Shown here piece after piece: positions 1 to 11,102 of a stretch of 64,000 bases of DNA. A model generated the notes under the pieces. That model was not told where the DNA came from. It saw only the letters and a program-made list of their open reading frames with translations, and searched no databases. The DNA is taken from the NCBI RefSeq assembly GCF_022601685.1, contig NZ_JAKUML010000011.1, forward strand, positions 42,947-106,946, read 5' to 3'. Origin of the DNA: Acinetobacter sedimenti. Lineage in GTDB: Bacteria > Pseudomonadota > Gammaproteobacteria > Pseudomonadales > Moraxellaceae. The translations under genes and the position numbers were made by a program. Each line of letters opens with the position of its first letter. Within the stretch, counting starts at the first letter, position 1.

Positions 1-1954
<1,954 letters not shown>

Positions 1955-1999
1955 TCATTACCAAAAGGTTTCAATAGATCGACATCGCATAAGATTAAT

Positions 2000-3079
2000 T
2001 TAGATTGAAACGGAACGCACTTGCCCAGATTCCACACAATACAATTGATACGGCAACTGGATGTCATCCATATAGTGTTGCACGGCTTGTTGATCTAAAG
2101 TGGTGAGGAAAACCTGACTACCTAATTGATGCAAACGGCGTATTAATCGTTGTTGTGCCTGCGTATCGAGCTCTGCGGTTAGATCATCCAATAATACCAC
2201 AGTTTCCTTATTTGAGCGATTTAAAAGGGCGATTTGCGCCAGTTTCAGCGCCACAATAAGTAGCTTTTTTTGTCCTCGTGACAACACTTCCTCGGCATCG
2301 CCAATTGGCGTTTTAAAGCGTAAATCTGCACGATGCACACCATAATTCGTGGTGCGTCGATCAATGTCTTTTTGTAGACTTTGCGCCAGATGTTCAGACA
2401 AACCTAAATCGGTTGAAAAGCCTGCCAAATATTCCAACTCAATCTCTAAATGTGGCAAGAGTAATTTGAGTTCTGCTTGTACATCCGCTCGCCATTGACT
2501 AACGATCAATTCACGTAATAAATGAATCTGCTCACCTGAATTCGCAAGCAATTGATCCCACGTTCTGACTTGTTCACGGCTGACAGGGTAGCTTTTGAGT
2601 AGGCTATTGCGCTGTTTCAACGCTCTTGCATAGTTTTGCCACACCGCAAAAAAATCAGGTTCCACGTGAAACATGAGCCAATCTAACATTTGTCGACGAG
2701 GTTTTGCACCATGATCGATAATGTCTGTACTTTGTGGCTCGATCACTTGCACAGGGAGTAATTTTGCCATTTGACCTTGTGTTGCCACACTATCGCCATT
2801 TACTCGCATGGTCTGTTCACCCGTACTGAGTTTTTGCAAGCCGATACGATATTCCTGCGACTGCGCATAGATCATGGTATCGGCTTGATGATATTGAATA
2901 TAATGCTTAGGAATATGCGTGCGAAAAGAACGCCCTGTAGCAAGCAAATGAATTGCTTCGAGAATTGAGGTTTTTCCTGAACCATTTGCGCCATAGAAAA
3001 TATTAAACGGTTGCAAATCATGCATTGCAACCGTTTGGATATTTCGAAGTCGTTCGATACGCAGTTTTTGCAACAGCAT
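2000..3079 (-). CDS. recF: DNA replication and repair protein RecF
   Basis: RecF is an SMC-like ATPase that helps load RecA at single-strand gaps through the RecFOR pathway. The 359-residue product has the N-terminal [15 protein letters not shown] strand, a Walker A motif (GANGSGKTS, about residues 30-38), an ABC-type signature (LSRGQKKLL) and a Walker B motif ([12 protein letters not shown]) near the C-terminus. Its length is normal for the family. It begins 7 bases after the dnaN stop, so it is probably cotranscribed with dnaN. A parS-like 16-mer at 2658-2673 lies inside the coding sequence and encodes part of MFHVEPD. Confidence 0.97.
   Translation of the reverse strand: MLLQKLRIERLRNIQTVAMHDLQPFNIFYGANGSGKTSILEAIHLLATGRSFRTHIPKHYIQYHQADTMIYAQSQEYRIGLQKLSTGEQTMRVNGDSVATQGQMAKLLPVQVIEPQSTDIIDHGAKPRRQMLDWLMFHVEPDFFAVWQNYARALKQRNSLLKSYPVSREQVRTWDQLLANSGEQIHLLRELIVSQWRADVQAELKLLLPHLEIELEYLAGFSTDLGLSEHLAQSLQKDIDRRTTNYGVHRADLRFKTPIGDAEEVLSRGQKKLLIVALKLAQIALLNRSNKETVVLLDDLTAELDTQAQQRLIRRLHQLGSQVFLTTLDQQAVQHYMDDIQLPYQLYCVESGQVRSVSI
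2658..2673. promoter_or_regulatory. parS-like ParB-binding site within recF
   Basis: The 16-mer GGTTCCACGTGAAACA matches the bacterial parS consensus (TGTTNCACGTGAAACA on either strand) at all but the outermost base. It lies about 3.3 kb from the DnaA-box cluster. A parS inside a conserved coding stretch near the origin is known in other bacteria. ParB binding here is inferred. Confidence 0.8.
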
Positions 3080-3086
3080 TAGGCGA

Positions 3087-4241
3087 TTAGACTCGCATTG
3101 GCATCACAACATAAGTTTGTGCAGGTTGATTTGGATCTTGGATTAATACTGATTGATTCGATTCTGACATTTGCATTTGTACATCATCGCCATCTAATAC
3201 ATTCACCACATCAAGCAAATATTGCGCATTAAAAGACATTTCTAAAGTATCACCTTGATACTGCATGGCAAAATCTTCAACCGCTTCATCTTGCTCTGGG
3301 TTATTGGCTTTAAGTTGTAATACATCTGCATTAAAAGTCAGGAACACACCACGCAATTTTTCATTACTTAAAATTGCCACACGTTGCAATGTTTGCTTAA
3401 AGGCATCATGCGCCAAGGTTGCAATTTTGTCGCCACCTTTTGGAATCACTCGGCGATAATCAGGGAATTTTCCATCGATTAACTTGGTAGTGAAACGTAC
3501 TACGATTGCTGATTCATTGTCTTTGCTTGGCTGTTCAATCGTCACATTGAGCAATTCACGACCAATCAAAATCGTTAATGGTAAATCTTCCACCGTTAAC
3601 AGACGTTGTAATTCGCCCACCGCTTTACGAGGTACAATCGCTTGTTGCACTTCATTTGTATTCGATGTTGCAGTCGCTTCAGACAATGCCAAACGGTGCC
3701 CATCTGTCGTCACTGCACGTAACTGATTTTGTTCGATTTCTAGCAGAGTACCTGTCAAATAAAAACGTACATCTTGCACCGCCATGGCAAAAGATGTTTT
3801 TTCAAACAAATGCTTTAACGCCACTTGCGACACTTGTACTTCAGTGCCTTGTGTCGATTCATTGTTGAGTAATGGATAATCTTCTGCAGGCAAAGTGCCG
3901 AGCACAAAACGGCTCTGACCAGACACCAATACACAACGCTGATCATCGGTCACTTGCAAATCAAGCAAAGCTGAATTCGGTAAAGATTTGCAGATATCCA
4001 TCAGCTTACGTGCAGGTACTGTACTTTCACCCGCTTGGATACATGCACCAGCTTCTAGCGCAGTACTTGCCACCAGCTCCACTTCAAGATCTGACCCTGT
4101 GATTGTTAATTCTGATTCGTTCACTTGGATTTTGATATTGGACAAAATATTCATGGTATGACGACGCTCAACAGCCCCCATCACATGGGTAAGTACATTT
4201 AATAATGTTTCTTTCGCTATCTTTAAGTGCAGGCTAGTCAT
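3087..4241 (-). CDS. dnaN: DNA polymerase III beta subunit (sliding clamp)
   Basis: This encodes the ring-shaped processivity clamp that tethers polymerase III and other repair enzymes to DNA. The 384-residue protein starts [20 protein letters not shown] and ends [10 protein letters not shown], the typical beta-clamp C-terminus that forms part of the peptide-binding pocket. It is slightly longer than the E. coli clamp (366 residues). It lies between dnaA (213-base gap) and recF (7-base gap) in the conserved origin block. A 10-bp perfect inverted repeat in the dnaA-dnaN gap may relate to its own transcription. Confidence 0.97.
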   Translation of the reverse strand: MTSLHLKIAKETLLNVLTHVMGAVERRHTMNILSNIKIQVNESELTITGSDLEVELVASTALEAGACIQAGESTVPARKLMDICKSLPNSALLDLQVTDDQRCVLVSGQSRFVLGTLPAEDYPLLNNESTQGTEVQVSQVALKHLFEKTSFAMAVQDVRFYLTGTLLEIEQNQLRAVTTDGHRLALSEATATSNTNEVQQAIVPRKAVGELQRLLTVEDLPLTILIGRELLNVTIEQPSKDNESAIVVRFTTKLIDGKFPDYRRVIPKGGDKIATLAHDAFKQTLQRVAILSNEKLRGVFLTFNADVLQLKANNPEQDEAVEDFAMQYQGDTLEMSFNAQYLLDVVNVLDGDDVQMQMSESNQSVLIQDPNQPAQTYVVMPMRV

Positions 4242-4360
4242 GAGTCAAAATCCAAATTTTCAGCAATGTTTAATCAATATCGAACGTTTAATAATGTTTG
4301 ATGCGACTTGATAGAATTGAATGCTCAATCTAAGCATATTCAAGGACAATTGACAATTGA

Positions 4361-4399
4361 TAATTTATTGCATTTTAAATGTTGAAATACAATAAATTA
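4361..4399. repeat. inverted repeat in the dnaA-dnaN gap
   Basis: TAATTTATTG (4361-4370) and CAATAAATTA (4390-4399) form a perfect 10-bp inverted repeat with a 19-base spacer in AT-rich DNA. It could be a weak hairpin in the dnaA transcript or a protein site upstream of dnaN. No T-run marks it as a classic terminator. Confidence 0.5.
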
Positions 4400-4454
4400 C
4401 CACTTTTCATGAAGATAATTATTTGAATTTTAAATATAAATTAAAGTTACTAAG

Positions 4455-5825
4455 TTAACTTTGTAGTAAGCGATGTAGATTTTTATAGTCATCATTAAAG
4501 CTTGGGTCTTCATTGCGCAGACTTTGTACTTTTTCGCAAGCATGCATCACCGTACTATGGTCACGTCCACCAAATGCCATGCCAATTTCAGGATAACTAT
4601 CACCTGTGAGTTCACGTGCTAAACCCATCGCCATCTGACGAGGTCGTGCATAAATTCGAGTCCGCTTTGGACCTGTCAATTCTTTGAGTGGAATACGGAA
4701 ATATTCACAGACCACTTTTTGAATATTTTCAACACTGATATTCCGTGCACGAATCGCAAGCACATCTTTGAGCGACTCACGTACCACTTCCAAATCAATC
4801 GCTGAACCACGAAAACGCGCCGTTGCAACCACACGGTTTAACGCACCTTCAAGCTCACGTACATTCGCTACCACTTGCTGCGCAATAAACAAAGCACAAT
4901 TGCGTGGTAGGTCAATCTCGCTACTTTCTGCTTTTTTCAGCAAAATTTCGGTACGTGTTTCAATATCTGGTGGTTCTACACCGACTGATAACCCCCAAGA
5001 AAACCGTGAAACCAAACGTGGATCAAGCTCAGTTAACTCTTTAGGATAGCGATCTGAGGTCAGAATAATCTGTTTAGATTCATCAAGTAAGGCGTTAAAT
5101 GTATAAAAAAACTCTTGTAAACTCGCTTCTTTGCCTGCCAAAAGATGAATATCATCGACGAGCATCAAATCCAACGAACGACAATTTTTCTTAAATTCTT
5201 CAATTTTTTTTCGTTGTAAGGCACTGACAAAATCCTGTACAAAACTTTCCGCAGTCATGTACATCACTTTTGCATTCGGTTTTAGTTGCAATAACGCATT
5301 ACCAACTGCTTGCATCAAATGCGTTTTACCTAAGCCAGTCGGTCCATATAAGAATAATGGATTGTGATCATCCGCACCCAACTTAGTGAGGACTTTACGA
5401 CAAGCATCTGCCGCCATTTGGTTGGAACGACCTTCAACAAATAAATTAAAGTTCAATGCAGGATTAAGCTGACGCACTTTTGTTGGTTTTGCAGTGTCAT
5501 TTGATGTTGCTTTTGGAATAACTGGCGGACTTTGTAATGCAGAAGTTGTGGTCGCAGGTGTTTCTTGCTTGGTTAAAATATCTTTACCAGGACTAGATCC
5601 CACCAACACTTCGACTTGACGCACACGCCCTTCAGAGATTTGCTCAGCCATGATCGAAATGATTTCATGATAATCCTTTTCGATATGACTCTTCCAATAT
5701 GGGCTTGGCACATACAGCTTTAAGCAATCTGAGTGTTCTTCTGCCTCAAGTGGTCTAATCCACATGGTGAAGTGGTTATCAGACACATGCTTTCTTAAGC
5801 GTTCTAAACATTCTGCCCAAAGCAT
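4455..5825 (-). CDS. dnaA: Chromosomal replication initiator DnaA
   Basis: DnaA is the AAA+ initiator that binds DnaA boxes and melts oriC. In the 456-residue product, domain I covers about residues 1-80 and a low-complexity linker follows. The AAA+ core has Walker A GPTGLGKTH (about 161-169) and Walker B LMLVDDIHLL (about 220-229). The C-terminal DNA-binding domain contains the DnaA signature GGRDHSTVMHACEKV (from about 419). The ATG at 5825 is preceded by GGGAGA at a good distance. The origin lies immediately upstream. Boxes close to its promoter region would fit autoregulation, which is inferred. Confidence 0.98.
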   Translation of the reverse strand: MLWAECLERLRKHVSDNHFTMWIRPLEAEEHSDCLKLYVPSPYWKSHIEKDYHEIISIMAEQISEGRVRQVEVLVGSSPGKDILTKQETPATTTSALQSPPVIPKATSNDTAKPTKVRQLNPALNFNLFVEGRSNQMAADACRKVLTKLGADDHNPLFLYGPTGLGKTHLMQAVGNALLQLKPNAKVMYMTAESFVQDFVSALQRKKIEEFKKNCRSLDLMLVDDIHLLAGKEASLQEFFYTFNALLDESKQIILTSDRYPKELTELDPRLVSRFSWGLSVGVEPPDIETRTEILLKKAESSEIDLPRNCALFIAQQVVANVRELEGALNRVVATARFRGSAIDLEVVRESLKDVLAIRARNISVENIQKVVCEYFRIPLKELTGPKRTRIYARPRQMAMGLARELTGDSYPEIGMAFGGRDHSTVMHACEKVQSLRNEDPSFNDDYKNLHRLLQS

Positions 5826-6635
5826 TCATGTCTCCCAATCCCTAACTATCTTTTTAAATTCAAAAAACGATCAATGCCCGACTTGTATTTAGCGGGGTCG
5901 CCATTCTAACCAAGTTCAATCACGCTGTCATAAGTCAATCGGTGCGAATGCATAAATTATCCACAATTAGATAAATTTAAATTCATAATTCTCAATGTGG
6001 ATAACTATTTCCTCAACCTGTGGATAAAATAACACGAAAACTTATCCACAATTTACTATTTTTAGATAAACATAGTTATACACAACTCATCTCATTGAAT
6101 AACATAGATATAAAGTCATATTCCACAGGAAAAACGCTACTTAATAATAACAAATTTAAATTTTAAATTTATAAATTTAAATTTAGATCTGCATTGTATT
6201 GTGAACAACTGCACCATAGAAGCTGATGATGGCTTATGTATAGAAGTTTTAAAAACGAAAATAAATTCATAAGAATTTGATTTATAGGATTTAAATAGAA
6301 CACAATGCGTACTTAAACTTCTATCGTATAGAACTCAGGATACATTGAAAAACTTTGAAAATAGCAGATCTAAGGTTTAATCTTTTGAATTTAAAATACA
6401 TTAAAAGCTTTGTATTAAATTTTTGCTGTTGTCGTTCATTAGGCTTCTTAGATCAATAACAGTGTGCATTTCAGTAATGACGCATTGTAAAAAAGAGTAC
6501 AATAATAGCGATAAAATTTGATTGGTGTTTTGAATTTAAAAATCAATGCTTAGGCTGTATAGTCTATTTTTTGAATTTAAATTCAAAAAACACATCGGTT
6601 TGTGGAAAACTTATCCCAAATCTGTATTTTTTGCA
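5826..6635. other. Probable chromosomal replication origin (oriC)
   Basis: This non-coding, very AT-rich stretch lies between dnaA and rpmH. It holds perfect TTATCCACA boxes at 5957-5965 and 6042-6050 on the plus strand. The reverse-complement form TGTGGATAA occurs at 5996-6004 and 6019-6027, and a TTATACACA variant at 6076-6084. Weaker sites (TGTGGAAAA at 6601-6609 and TTATCCCAA at 6611-6619) lie next to the rpmH promoter. Overlapping AAATTTAAATTT-type runs at about 6150-6187 are a plausible unwinding element. Leftward genes on one side and rightward genes on the other support divergent replication from here. Confidence 0.92.
5853..6588. repeat. Iterated 13-mer TTTTGAATTTAAA across oriC
   Basis: The exact 13-mer TTTTGAATTTAAA occurs at 6383-6395, 6528-6540 and 6569-6581 on the plus strand. 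It occurs on the minus strand at 5853-5865 and 6576-6588. The last plus and minus copies overlap in a 24-bp perfect palindrome at 6567-6590 (six T, GAATTTAAATTC, six A). Known DnaA boxes do not explain the motif. Its role is not known to me. Confidence 0.75.
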
Positions 6636-6664
6636 TTGACAGTTGTGGCTGAGATGCATAAAAT
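6636..6664 (+). promoter_or_regulatory. rpmH promoter
   Basis: TTGACA (6636-6641) is followed after exactly 17 bases by TAAAAT (6659-6664), about 40 bases before the rpmH start. It is a near-consensus sigma-70 promoter. Degenerate DnaA boxes at 6601-6619 lie just upstream of its -35, which would allow DnaA to influence rpmH-rnpA transcription (inference). Confidence 0.8.
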
Positions 6665-6704
6665 TGCGCACCTTTAATATAGAACATTGATTTGGAGTTT
6701 CGAC

Positions 6705-6839
6705 ATGAAACGTACATTCCAACCAAGTGAATTGAAACGTAAACGTGTTCACGGTTTCCGCGCTCGTATGGCTACTAAAGCTGGTCGTCAAGTGCTTGCT
6801 CGTCGTCGTGCAAAAGGTCGTCACAGCTTAACAGTATAA
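6705..6839 (+). CDS. rpmH: 50S ribosomal protein L34
   Basis: This 44-residue, strongly basic protein begins [20 protein letters not shown] and ends KGRHSLTV, which is diagnostic of L34, a component of the large ribosomal subunit. The ATG at 6705 is preceded by GGAG, and a near-consensus promoter lies about 40 bases upstream. It opens the conserved rightward cluster rpmH-rnpA-yidD-yidC-mnmE. Its length equals that of most gammaproteobacterial L34 proteins. Confidence 0.97.
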
Positions 6840-6936
6840 TCTTTGCATTATACTGTTTCTGCTGACTAAAGCTTTGCTTGATGAGTTGCTAAAGCTCGAT
6901 CAAAGCTATAGCGATTTGAATAAATTGTGAAGTCGT

Positions 6937-7368
6937 ATGACACGTTATCCTTTTGGAGCAAATCAGCGATTATTGTGCGCTAAAGATTTTTCAGGCGTAT
7001 TTGATCACACTTTATTTAAAGTTCACCAGCCTAGCTTTTTGATCCTTGCAACAGCAAAGCCATCTACTGCTTCGGCACGTATTGGCTTGGTGGTTGCAAA
7101 AAAGAAAGTTCGACGTGCGCACGAGAGAAATCGTGTTAAGCGTATTAGCCGTGAAAGCTTTCGTTTACATCAACGAGATTTGACGGGCTTAGATATTGTG
7201 GTCTTACCCAAAGTGGGTATAGAGCACATACCTAATGCAGATTTGCATCAACAATTACAATTGGCATGGCAGAAGTTATCTAAACAATTTGCCAAACATC
7301 GGCGCCAAAATTCTCCACTTCCTGCTTCGACTCCATCTGTCTCGACTCCATCTGTTTCGAATCAGTAG
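6937..7368 (+). CDS. rnpA: Ribonuclease P protein component
   Basis: This is the protein subunit of RNase P, which helps the RNA subunit mature tRNA 5' ends. The 143-residue basic protein shows the family signature [13 protein letters not shown] at about residues 68-80 and a nearby KKKVRRAHE stretch. The C-terminus carries an unusual low-complexity tail in which the block TPSVS is repeated, beyond the conserved fold. It lies about 100 bases after rpmH and 11 bases before yidD, so the cluster is probably cotranscribed. Confidence 0.93.
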   Translation: MTRYPFGANQRLLCAKDFSGVFDHTLFKVHQPSFLILATAKPSTASARIGLVVAKKKVRRAHERNRVKRISRESFRLHQRDLTGLDIVVLPKVGIEHIPNADLHQQLQLAWQKLSKQFAKHRRQNSPLPASTPSVSTPSVSNQ

Positions 7369-7379
7369 AGTATTAGCCA

Positions 7380-7700
7380 ATGCAAAAATTTCTTCATTGG
7401 TGTATCCGATTTTATCAAATTGCGATTAGTCCATTACTCGGACCGCGTTGTCGTTATATTCCAACATGCTCTCAGTATGCGATTGAAGCAATCCAACTTC
7501 ATGGTGCAACAAAAGGTGTGTATTATAGCGCCAAACGTATTTGTCGATGTCATCCGTGGGGCGGTTATGGCTATGATCCTGTACCGAAAAAGCCTTTCCG
7601 ATGTATTTCGTTGCAACTTTCTGATTCTCAAATCTCTTACGTTTATGTACCCTTGCGTGAACGTCAAAAAAATTCAACTGCTTTTAATCATTTAGGGTAA
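7380..7700 (+). CDS. yidD: Membrane protein insertion efficiency factor YidD
   Basis: YidD is a small membrane-associated protein that assists YidC-dependent insertion. The 106-residue product has the family core: [18 protein letters not shown], then the cysteine and glycine-rich [17 protein letters not shown]. The amphipathic N-terminal part ([17 protein letters not shown]) is the usual membrane anchor. It lies 11 bases after rnpA and 5 bases before yidC, the standard arrangement in proteobacteria. The tail after about residue 73 is variable in the family. Confidence 0.93.
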   Translation: MQKFLHWCIRFYQIAISPLLGPRCRYIPTCSQYAIEAIQLHGATKGVYYSAKRICRCHPWGGYGYDPVPKKPFRCISLQLSDSQISYVYVPLRERQKNSTAFNHLG

Positions 7701-7705
7701 ACATT

Positions 7706-9430
7706 ATGCAACAATGGGCTCGATTTGCGATTCTCGGTGCCATGTTTGTGACGGCTTATTTGCTCATCTTGGCATGGCAAAAGGATTATGGTGGTGCGCA
7801 GGCTGAAACAGCACAACAAGCTGTCTCAGTACAAAGTGCAAATACATCATCATCTGATATTCCATCTGGACAAGCGCAAGCGACAACAACGGCTGCGGAT
7901 ATTCCGCAAGCCGTCACTGCACAAGCAAATACACCAGTAGCGACGACTGCTAATTCACAACAGTTAGTCACTGTTACGACAGATATGTACAATGTCTGGA
8001 TTGATCCAAAAGGTGGTGATATTGTGCGTTTAGAGCTGTTGTCGCATGACAAGAGCAAAGACAGCGATCAACCTTTTGTGATGTTGCATAGTGATAAAAA
8101 TATCTTCGTTGCACAGTCTGGTTTGATTGGAGTAAATGGTCCTGATAGCCGTAGTCGTCCGATGTATGAAGTGAACAAAACCAGTTATACCATCGACGAA
8201 GCTCAAACGACCACGAGCAAAGATGATAAAGCACAAAAAGTCCTTGAAGTCCCGATGGTGTATAAAACCGCTGATGGCGTGGAAATTTTTAAAATTTTCA
8301 AATTTACTTCAGGTGAATATCCAATTCAGGTGACACATCGTATCGTCAACCGTAGCGCAGGCAACTGGCAAGGTCAGATGTTTGGCCAGCTGAAACGTGA
8401 TGATGCACCAGATCCGGGTAAATCTGATCAAGGTATTTTCACTTTAGGTACTTTCTTGGGTGGTGCTTGGGGTACGCCTGAAGAGCATTACAACAAGCTG
8501 AAATTTGACAATTTCAATGAAGAAAAATTGAATCTACAAGCCAAAGAAGCTTGGGTTGCAATTGTTCAACATTATTTTGTTTCGGCTTGGGTACCAGATA
8601 AGAGCTATACAGCGCAGCTCGAATCACGTAATAGTGATAATGTTCATATTATTGGTTTCCGTTCGCCATTGGTGAATGTCCCTGCGGGCAAACAATACGA
8701 CATCAGTGCAACTTTGTATTCTGGTCCAAAAATCCAATCTGAACTCAAAGAATTGGCAACTGGTCTAAACCAAACTGTAGATTATGGTTGGTTGTGGCCG
8801 ATTGCAAAACTATTGTTCTGGGGCTTGGAATTCTTCCATAACATCGTGGGCAACTGGGGTTGGGCAATTGTCTTATTGACCATTTTAGTCAAATTGATTT
8901 TGTGGCCACTTTCTGCAAAAAGCTATCGTTCAATGGCGAAGATGCGTGTCATCGCTCCTGAAATGCAACGCATGAAAGAAGAGTTTGGCGATGATCGTAT
9001 GCGCTTCTCACAAGAGATGATGGCGCTGTATAAACGTGAACAGGTCAATCCGTTGTCAGGCTGTTTACCGCTGTTGATGCAAATGCCGATTTTCCTTGCC
9101 TTGTATTGGGTATTGATGGAAAGTGTGGAACTGCGTCATGCGCCGTGGATGTTGTGGATTCAAGATTTATCGGCGATGGATCCGTGGTTTATTTTGCCAC
9201 TGATCATGGGTGCAACCATGTATTTCCAACAGATGTTGAACCCACAGCCGACTGATCCAATGCAAGCGAAAGTCTTCCGTTTGATGCCGATTATTTTCAC
9301 TGTATTCTTGCTGTTCTTCCCTGCAGGTTTGGTGTTGTACTGGATCGTCAACAACTTGATTACTATTGCGCAGCAATGGTTTATCAATAAGAGTGCTGAA
9401 AAACAAGGTTTAAGCACAGCGGCGAAATAA
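7706..9430 (+). CDS. yidC: Membrane protein insertase YidC (OxaA)
   Basis: YidC inserts and folds inner-membrane proteins, alone or with SecYEG. The 574-residue product has an N-terminal transmembrane anchor (about residues 5-24) and an Ala/Gln/Thr-rich linker. A large periplasmic beta domain follows. The C-terminal 60KD_IMP core begins near FHNIVGNWGWAIVLLTILVK and includes the cytoplasmic hairpin with PEMQRMKEEFGDDRMR, then LFFPAGLVLYWIVNN. The length matches a gram-negative YidC. A strong hairpin terminator follows the stop. Confidence 0.97.
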   Translation: MQQWARFAILGAMFVTAYLLILAWQKDYGGAQAETAQQAVSVQSANTSSSDIPSGQAQATTTAADIPQAVTAQANTPVATTANSQQLVTVTTDMYNVWIDPKGGDIVRLELLSHDKSKDSDQPFVMLHSDKNIFVAQSGLIGVNGPDSRSRPMYEVNKTSYTIDEAQTTTSKDDKAQKVLEVPMVYKTADGVEIFKIFKFTSGEYPIQVTHRIVNRSAGNWQGQMFGQLKRDDAPDPGKSDQGIFTLGTFLGGAWGTPEEHYNKLKFDNFNEEKLNLQAKEAWVAIVQHYFVSAWVPDKSYTAQLESRNSDNVHIIGFRSPLVNVPAGKQYDISATLYSGPKIQSELKELATGLNQTVDYGWLWPIAKLLFWGLEFFHNIVGNWGWAIVLLTILVKLILWPLSAKSYRSMAKMRVIAPEMQRMKEEFGDDRMRFSQEMMALYKREQVNPLSGCLPLLMQMPIFLALYWVLMESVELRHAPWMLWIQDLSAMDPWFILPLIMGATMYFQQMLNPQPTDPMQAKVFRLMPIIFTVFLLFFPAGLVLYWIVNNLITIAQQWFINKSAEKQGLSTAAK

Positions 9431-9451
9431 GCTGTTTTTAAAACCGCATAA

Positions 9452-9480
9452 ACCGTCTAGGATTTCTAGGCGGTTTTTTA
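9452..9480 (+). terminator. Terminator after yidC
   Basis: ACCGTCTAG (9452-9460) pairs with CTAGGCGGT (9466-9474) and is followed by a T-run. It closes the rpmH-yidC transcription unit before mnmE. Confidence 0.85.
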
Positions 9481-9552
9481 ATGCTGGCTATCAATGCCAA
9501 TTCATGAAAAAATCATTTAACTTATTTTGTTGTAAATCAAGCGAAACTCACC

Positions 9553-10932
9553 ATGAGCCAATCCAACACGCCAATCCAAGTCACTCAACCCACGATTGCA
9601 GCCATTGCAACACCGTCGGGGCGTGGTGGTGTCGGTGTGATTCGGCTCTCTGGTGCAAAAGCATTTCAAATCGCTGAAGCGCTCACGCAGAAAAAATTGC
9701 CTGAACTGCGTATGGCAGGATTTCGGCAGTTTTTTGATGAGTCAGGGGAAGTGCTCGATGAAGGTTTGATTTTACGCTTTGCCAATCCGTCTTCATTCAC
9801 AGGGGAAGATGTGGTTGAGATTCAAGGGCATGGCGGTGTAGTCATTCTCAACACCTTGTTAGCTCGTGTTTTGGCACTTGGTGCGACGGTGGCTAAAGCA
9901 GGCGAATTCTCCATGCGTGCTTTTGAAAATGGCAAAATGGATTTAGTCCAAGCCGAAGCCATTGCCGATTTGATTGATGCCACCTCACAAGCTGCTGCTC
10001 GATCTGCGGTGCGCTCTTTGCAAGGTGCATTTTCATTACGAGTCAATGAAGTCTTAGAAAAACTCATTCATCTTCGATTACACGTTGAAGCAGCGATTGA
10101 TTTTCCTGAAGAAGAAATTGATTTTCTCGCAGATGGAAGAATTTTAGCGTTGCTTGAAGAAGTGCAATCATCGGTAAAACAAGTGCAACTTTCTGCCAAG
10201 CAAGGGCAATTGCTTCGTGAAGGTTTGCAAGTGGTGATCGCAGGTAAACCGAATGCAGGAAAATCAAGTCTACTCAATGCCTTAGCAGGCAATGATCGGG
10301 CGATTGTCACTGATATTGCAGGGACGACACGTGATGTATTACATGAAAAAATTAGCTTAAATGGTTTACCGATTACCCTGACTGATACCGCAGGATTGCG
10401 TGATACAGGCGATGTGGTGGAGCAAGAGGGCATTCGTCGTGCCTATAAAGAGATTGCGCAGGCTGATTTACGTTTGTTTGTCTATGACATGAGTGCAGAA
10501 CAGCAACCGATTGCATTAGCACAGCAATTCTTTGCGGAATATATGAATCCGAAGCATCTCATCCTGATCGCCAATAAAAGTGATTTAAGCAATGCGACAC
10601 CGCAAGTGGACAGTTTGGACGGCTACAAACGGGTGATTTTATCGGCGAAGCAACAGCTTGGTATTGATGACTTGATCGAAGTGATTACGCAATATGCAGG
10701 CTTTCAACCTGAGGAAGATAGCTTTATCGCACGAACCCGACACTTAGATGCGATGCAACGCACGCAGATCTATCTCGCAGAAGCTCGAGAACAGCTTGTA
10801 GAGTATCGTGCGGGTGAGTTGGTGGCTGAGTCGCTAAGACTTGCACAAAACGCTTTAGGCGAGATTACAGGTGAATTTAGCGCTGATGATTTGCTAGGGA
10901 AAATCTTTGGCTCGTTCTGTATTGGGAAATGA
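9553..10932 (+). CDS. mnmE: tRNA uridine-5-carboxymethylaminomethyl(34) synthesis GTPase MnmE
   Basis: MnmE works with MnmG to modify the wobble uridine of several tRNAs. The 459-residue protein has the N-terminal tetrahydrofolate-binding domain (TIAAIATPSGRGGVGVIRLSG). A helical domain holds an inserted G domain with G1 GKPNAGKSS (about 231-239), G2 GTTRD, G3 DTAGLRD and G4 NKSD. The C-terminal FCIGK is the family's essential CxGK motif. It follows yidC as in most gammaproteobacteria. Confidence 0.97.
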   Translation: MSQSNTPIQVTQPTIAAIATPSGRGGVGVIRLSGAKAFQIAEALTQKKLPELRMAGFRQFFDESGEVLDEGLILRFANPSSFTGEDVVEIQGHGGVVILNTLLARVLALGATVAKAGEFSMRAFENGKMDLVQAEAIADLIDATSQAAARSAVRSLQGAFSLRVNEVLEKLIHLRLHVEAAIDFPEEEIDFLADGRILALLEEVQSSVKQVQLSAKQGQLLREGLQVVIAGKPNAGKSSLLNALAGNDRAIVTDIAGTTRDVLHEKISLNGLPITLTDTAGLRDTGDVVEQEGIRRAYKEIAQADLRLFVYDMSAEQQPIALAQQFFAEYMNPKHLILIANKSDLSNATPQVDSLDGYKRVILSAKQQLGIDDLIEVITQYAGFQPEEDSFIARTRHLDAMQRTQIYLAEAREQLVEYRAGELVAESLRLAQNALGEITGEFSADDLLGKIFGSFCIGK

Positions 10933-10990
10933 TTTTTACTCGAAAAAGGCTCATTTAAGCCCTAATGATTTTAAAGTGATCTTTAAATCA

Positions 10991-11020
10991 AATCCCTAAG
11001 AGTCATCTTTGGGATTTTTT
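10991..11020 (+). terminator. Terminator after mnmE
   Basis: AATCCCTAAG (10991-11000) and CTTTGGGATT (about 11007-11016) form a nearly perfect stem followed by T residues, 60 bases after mnmE. Confidence 0.75.
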
Positions 11021-11102
11021 GATTGAAAAGCATAAAAATGGTCACTGTACATCATGGTAATGTTTTGTATATTGAAATAAACCTATTTTAGGAAAAAACA
11101 GG

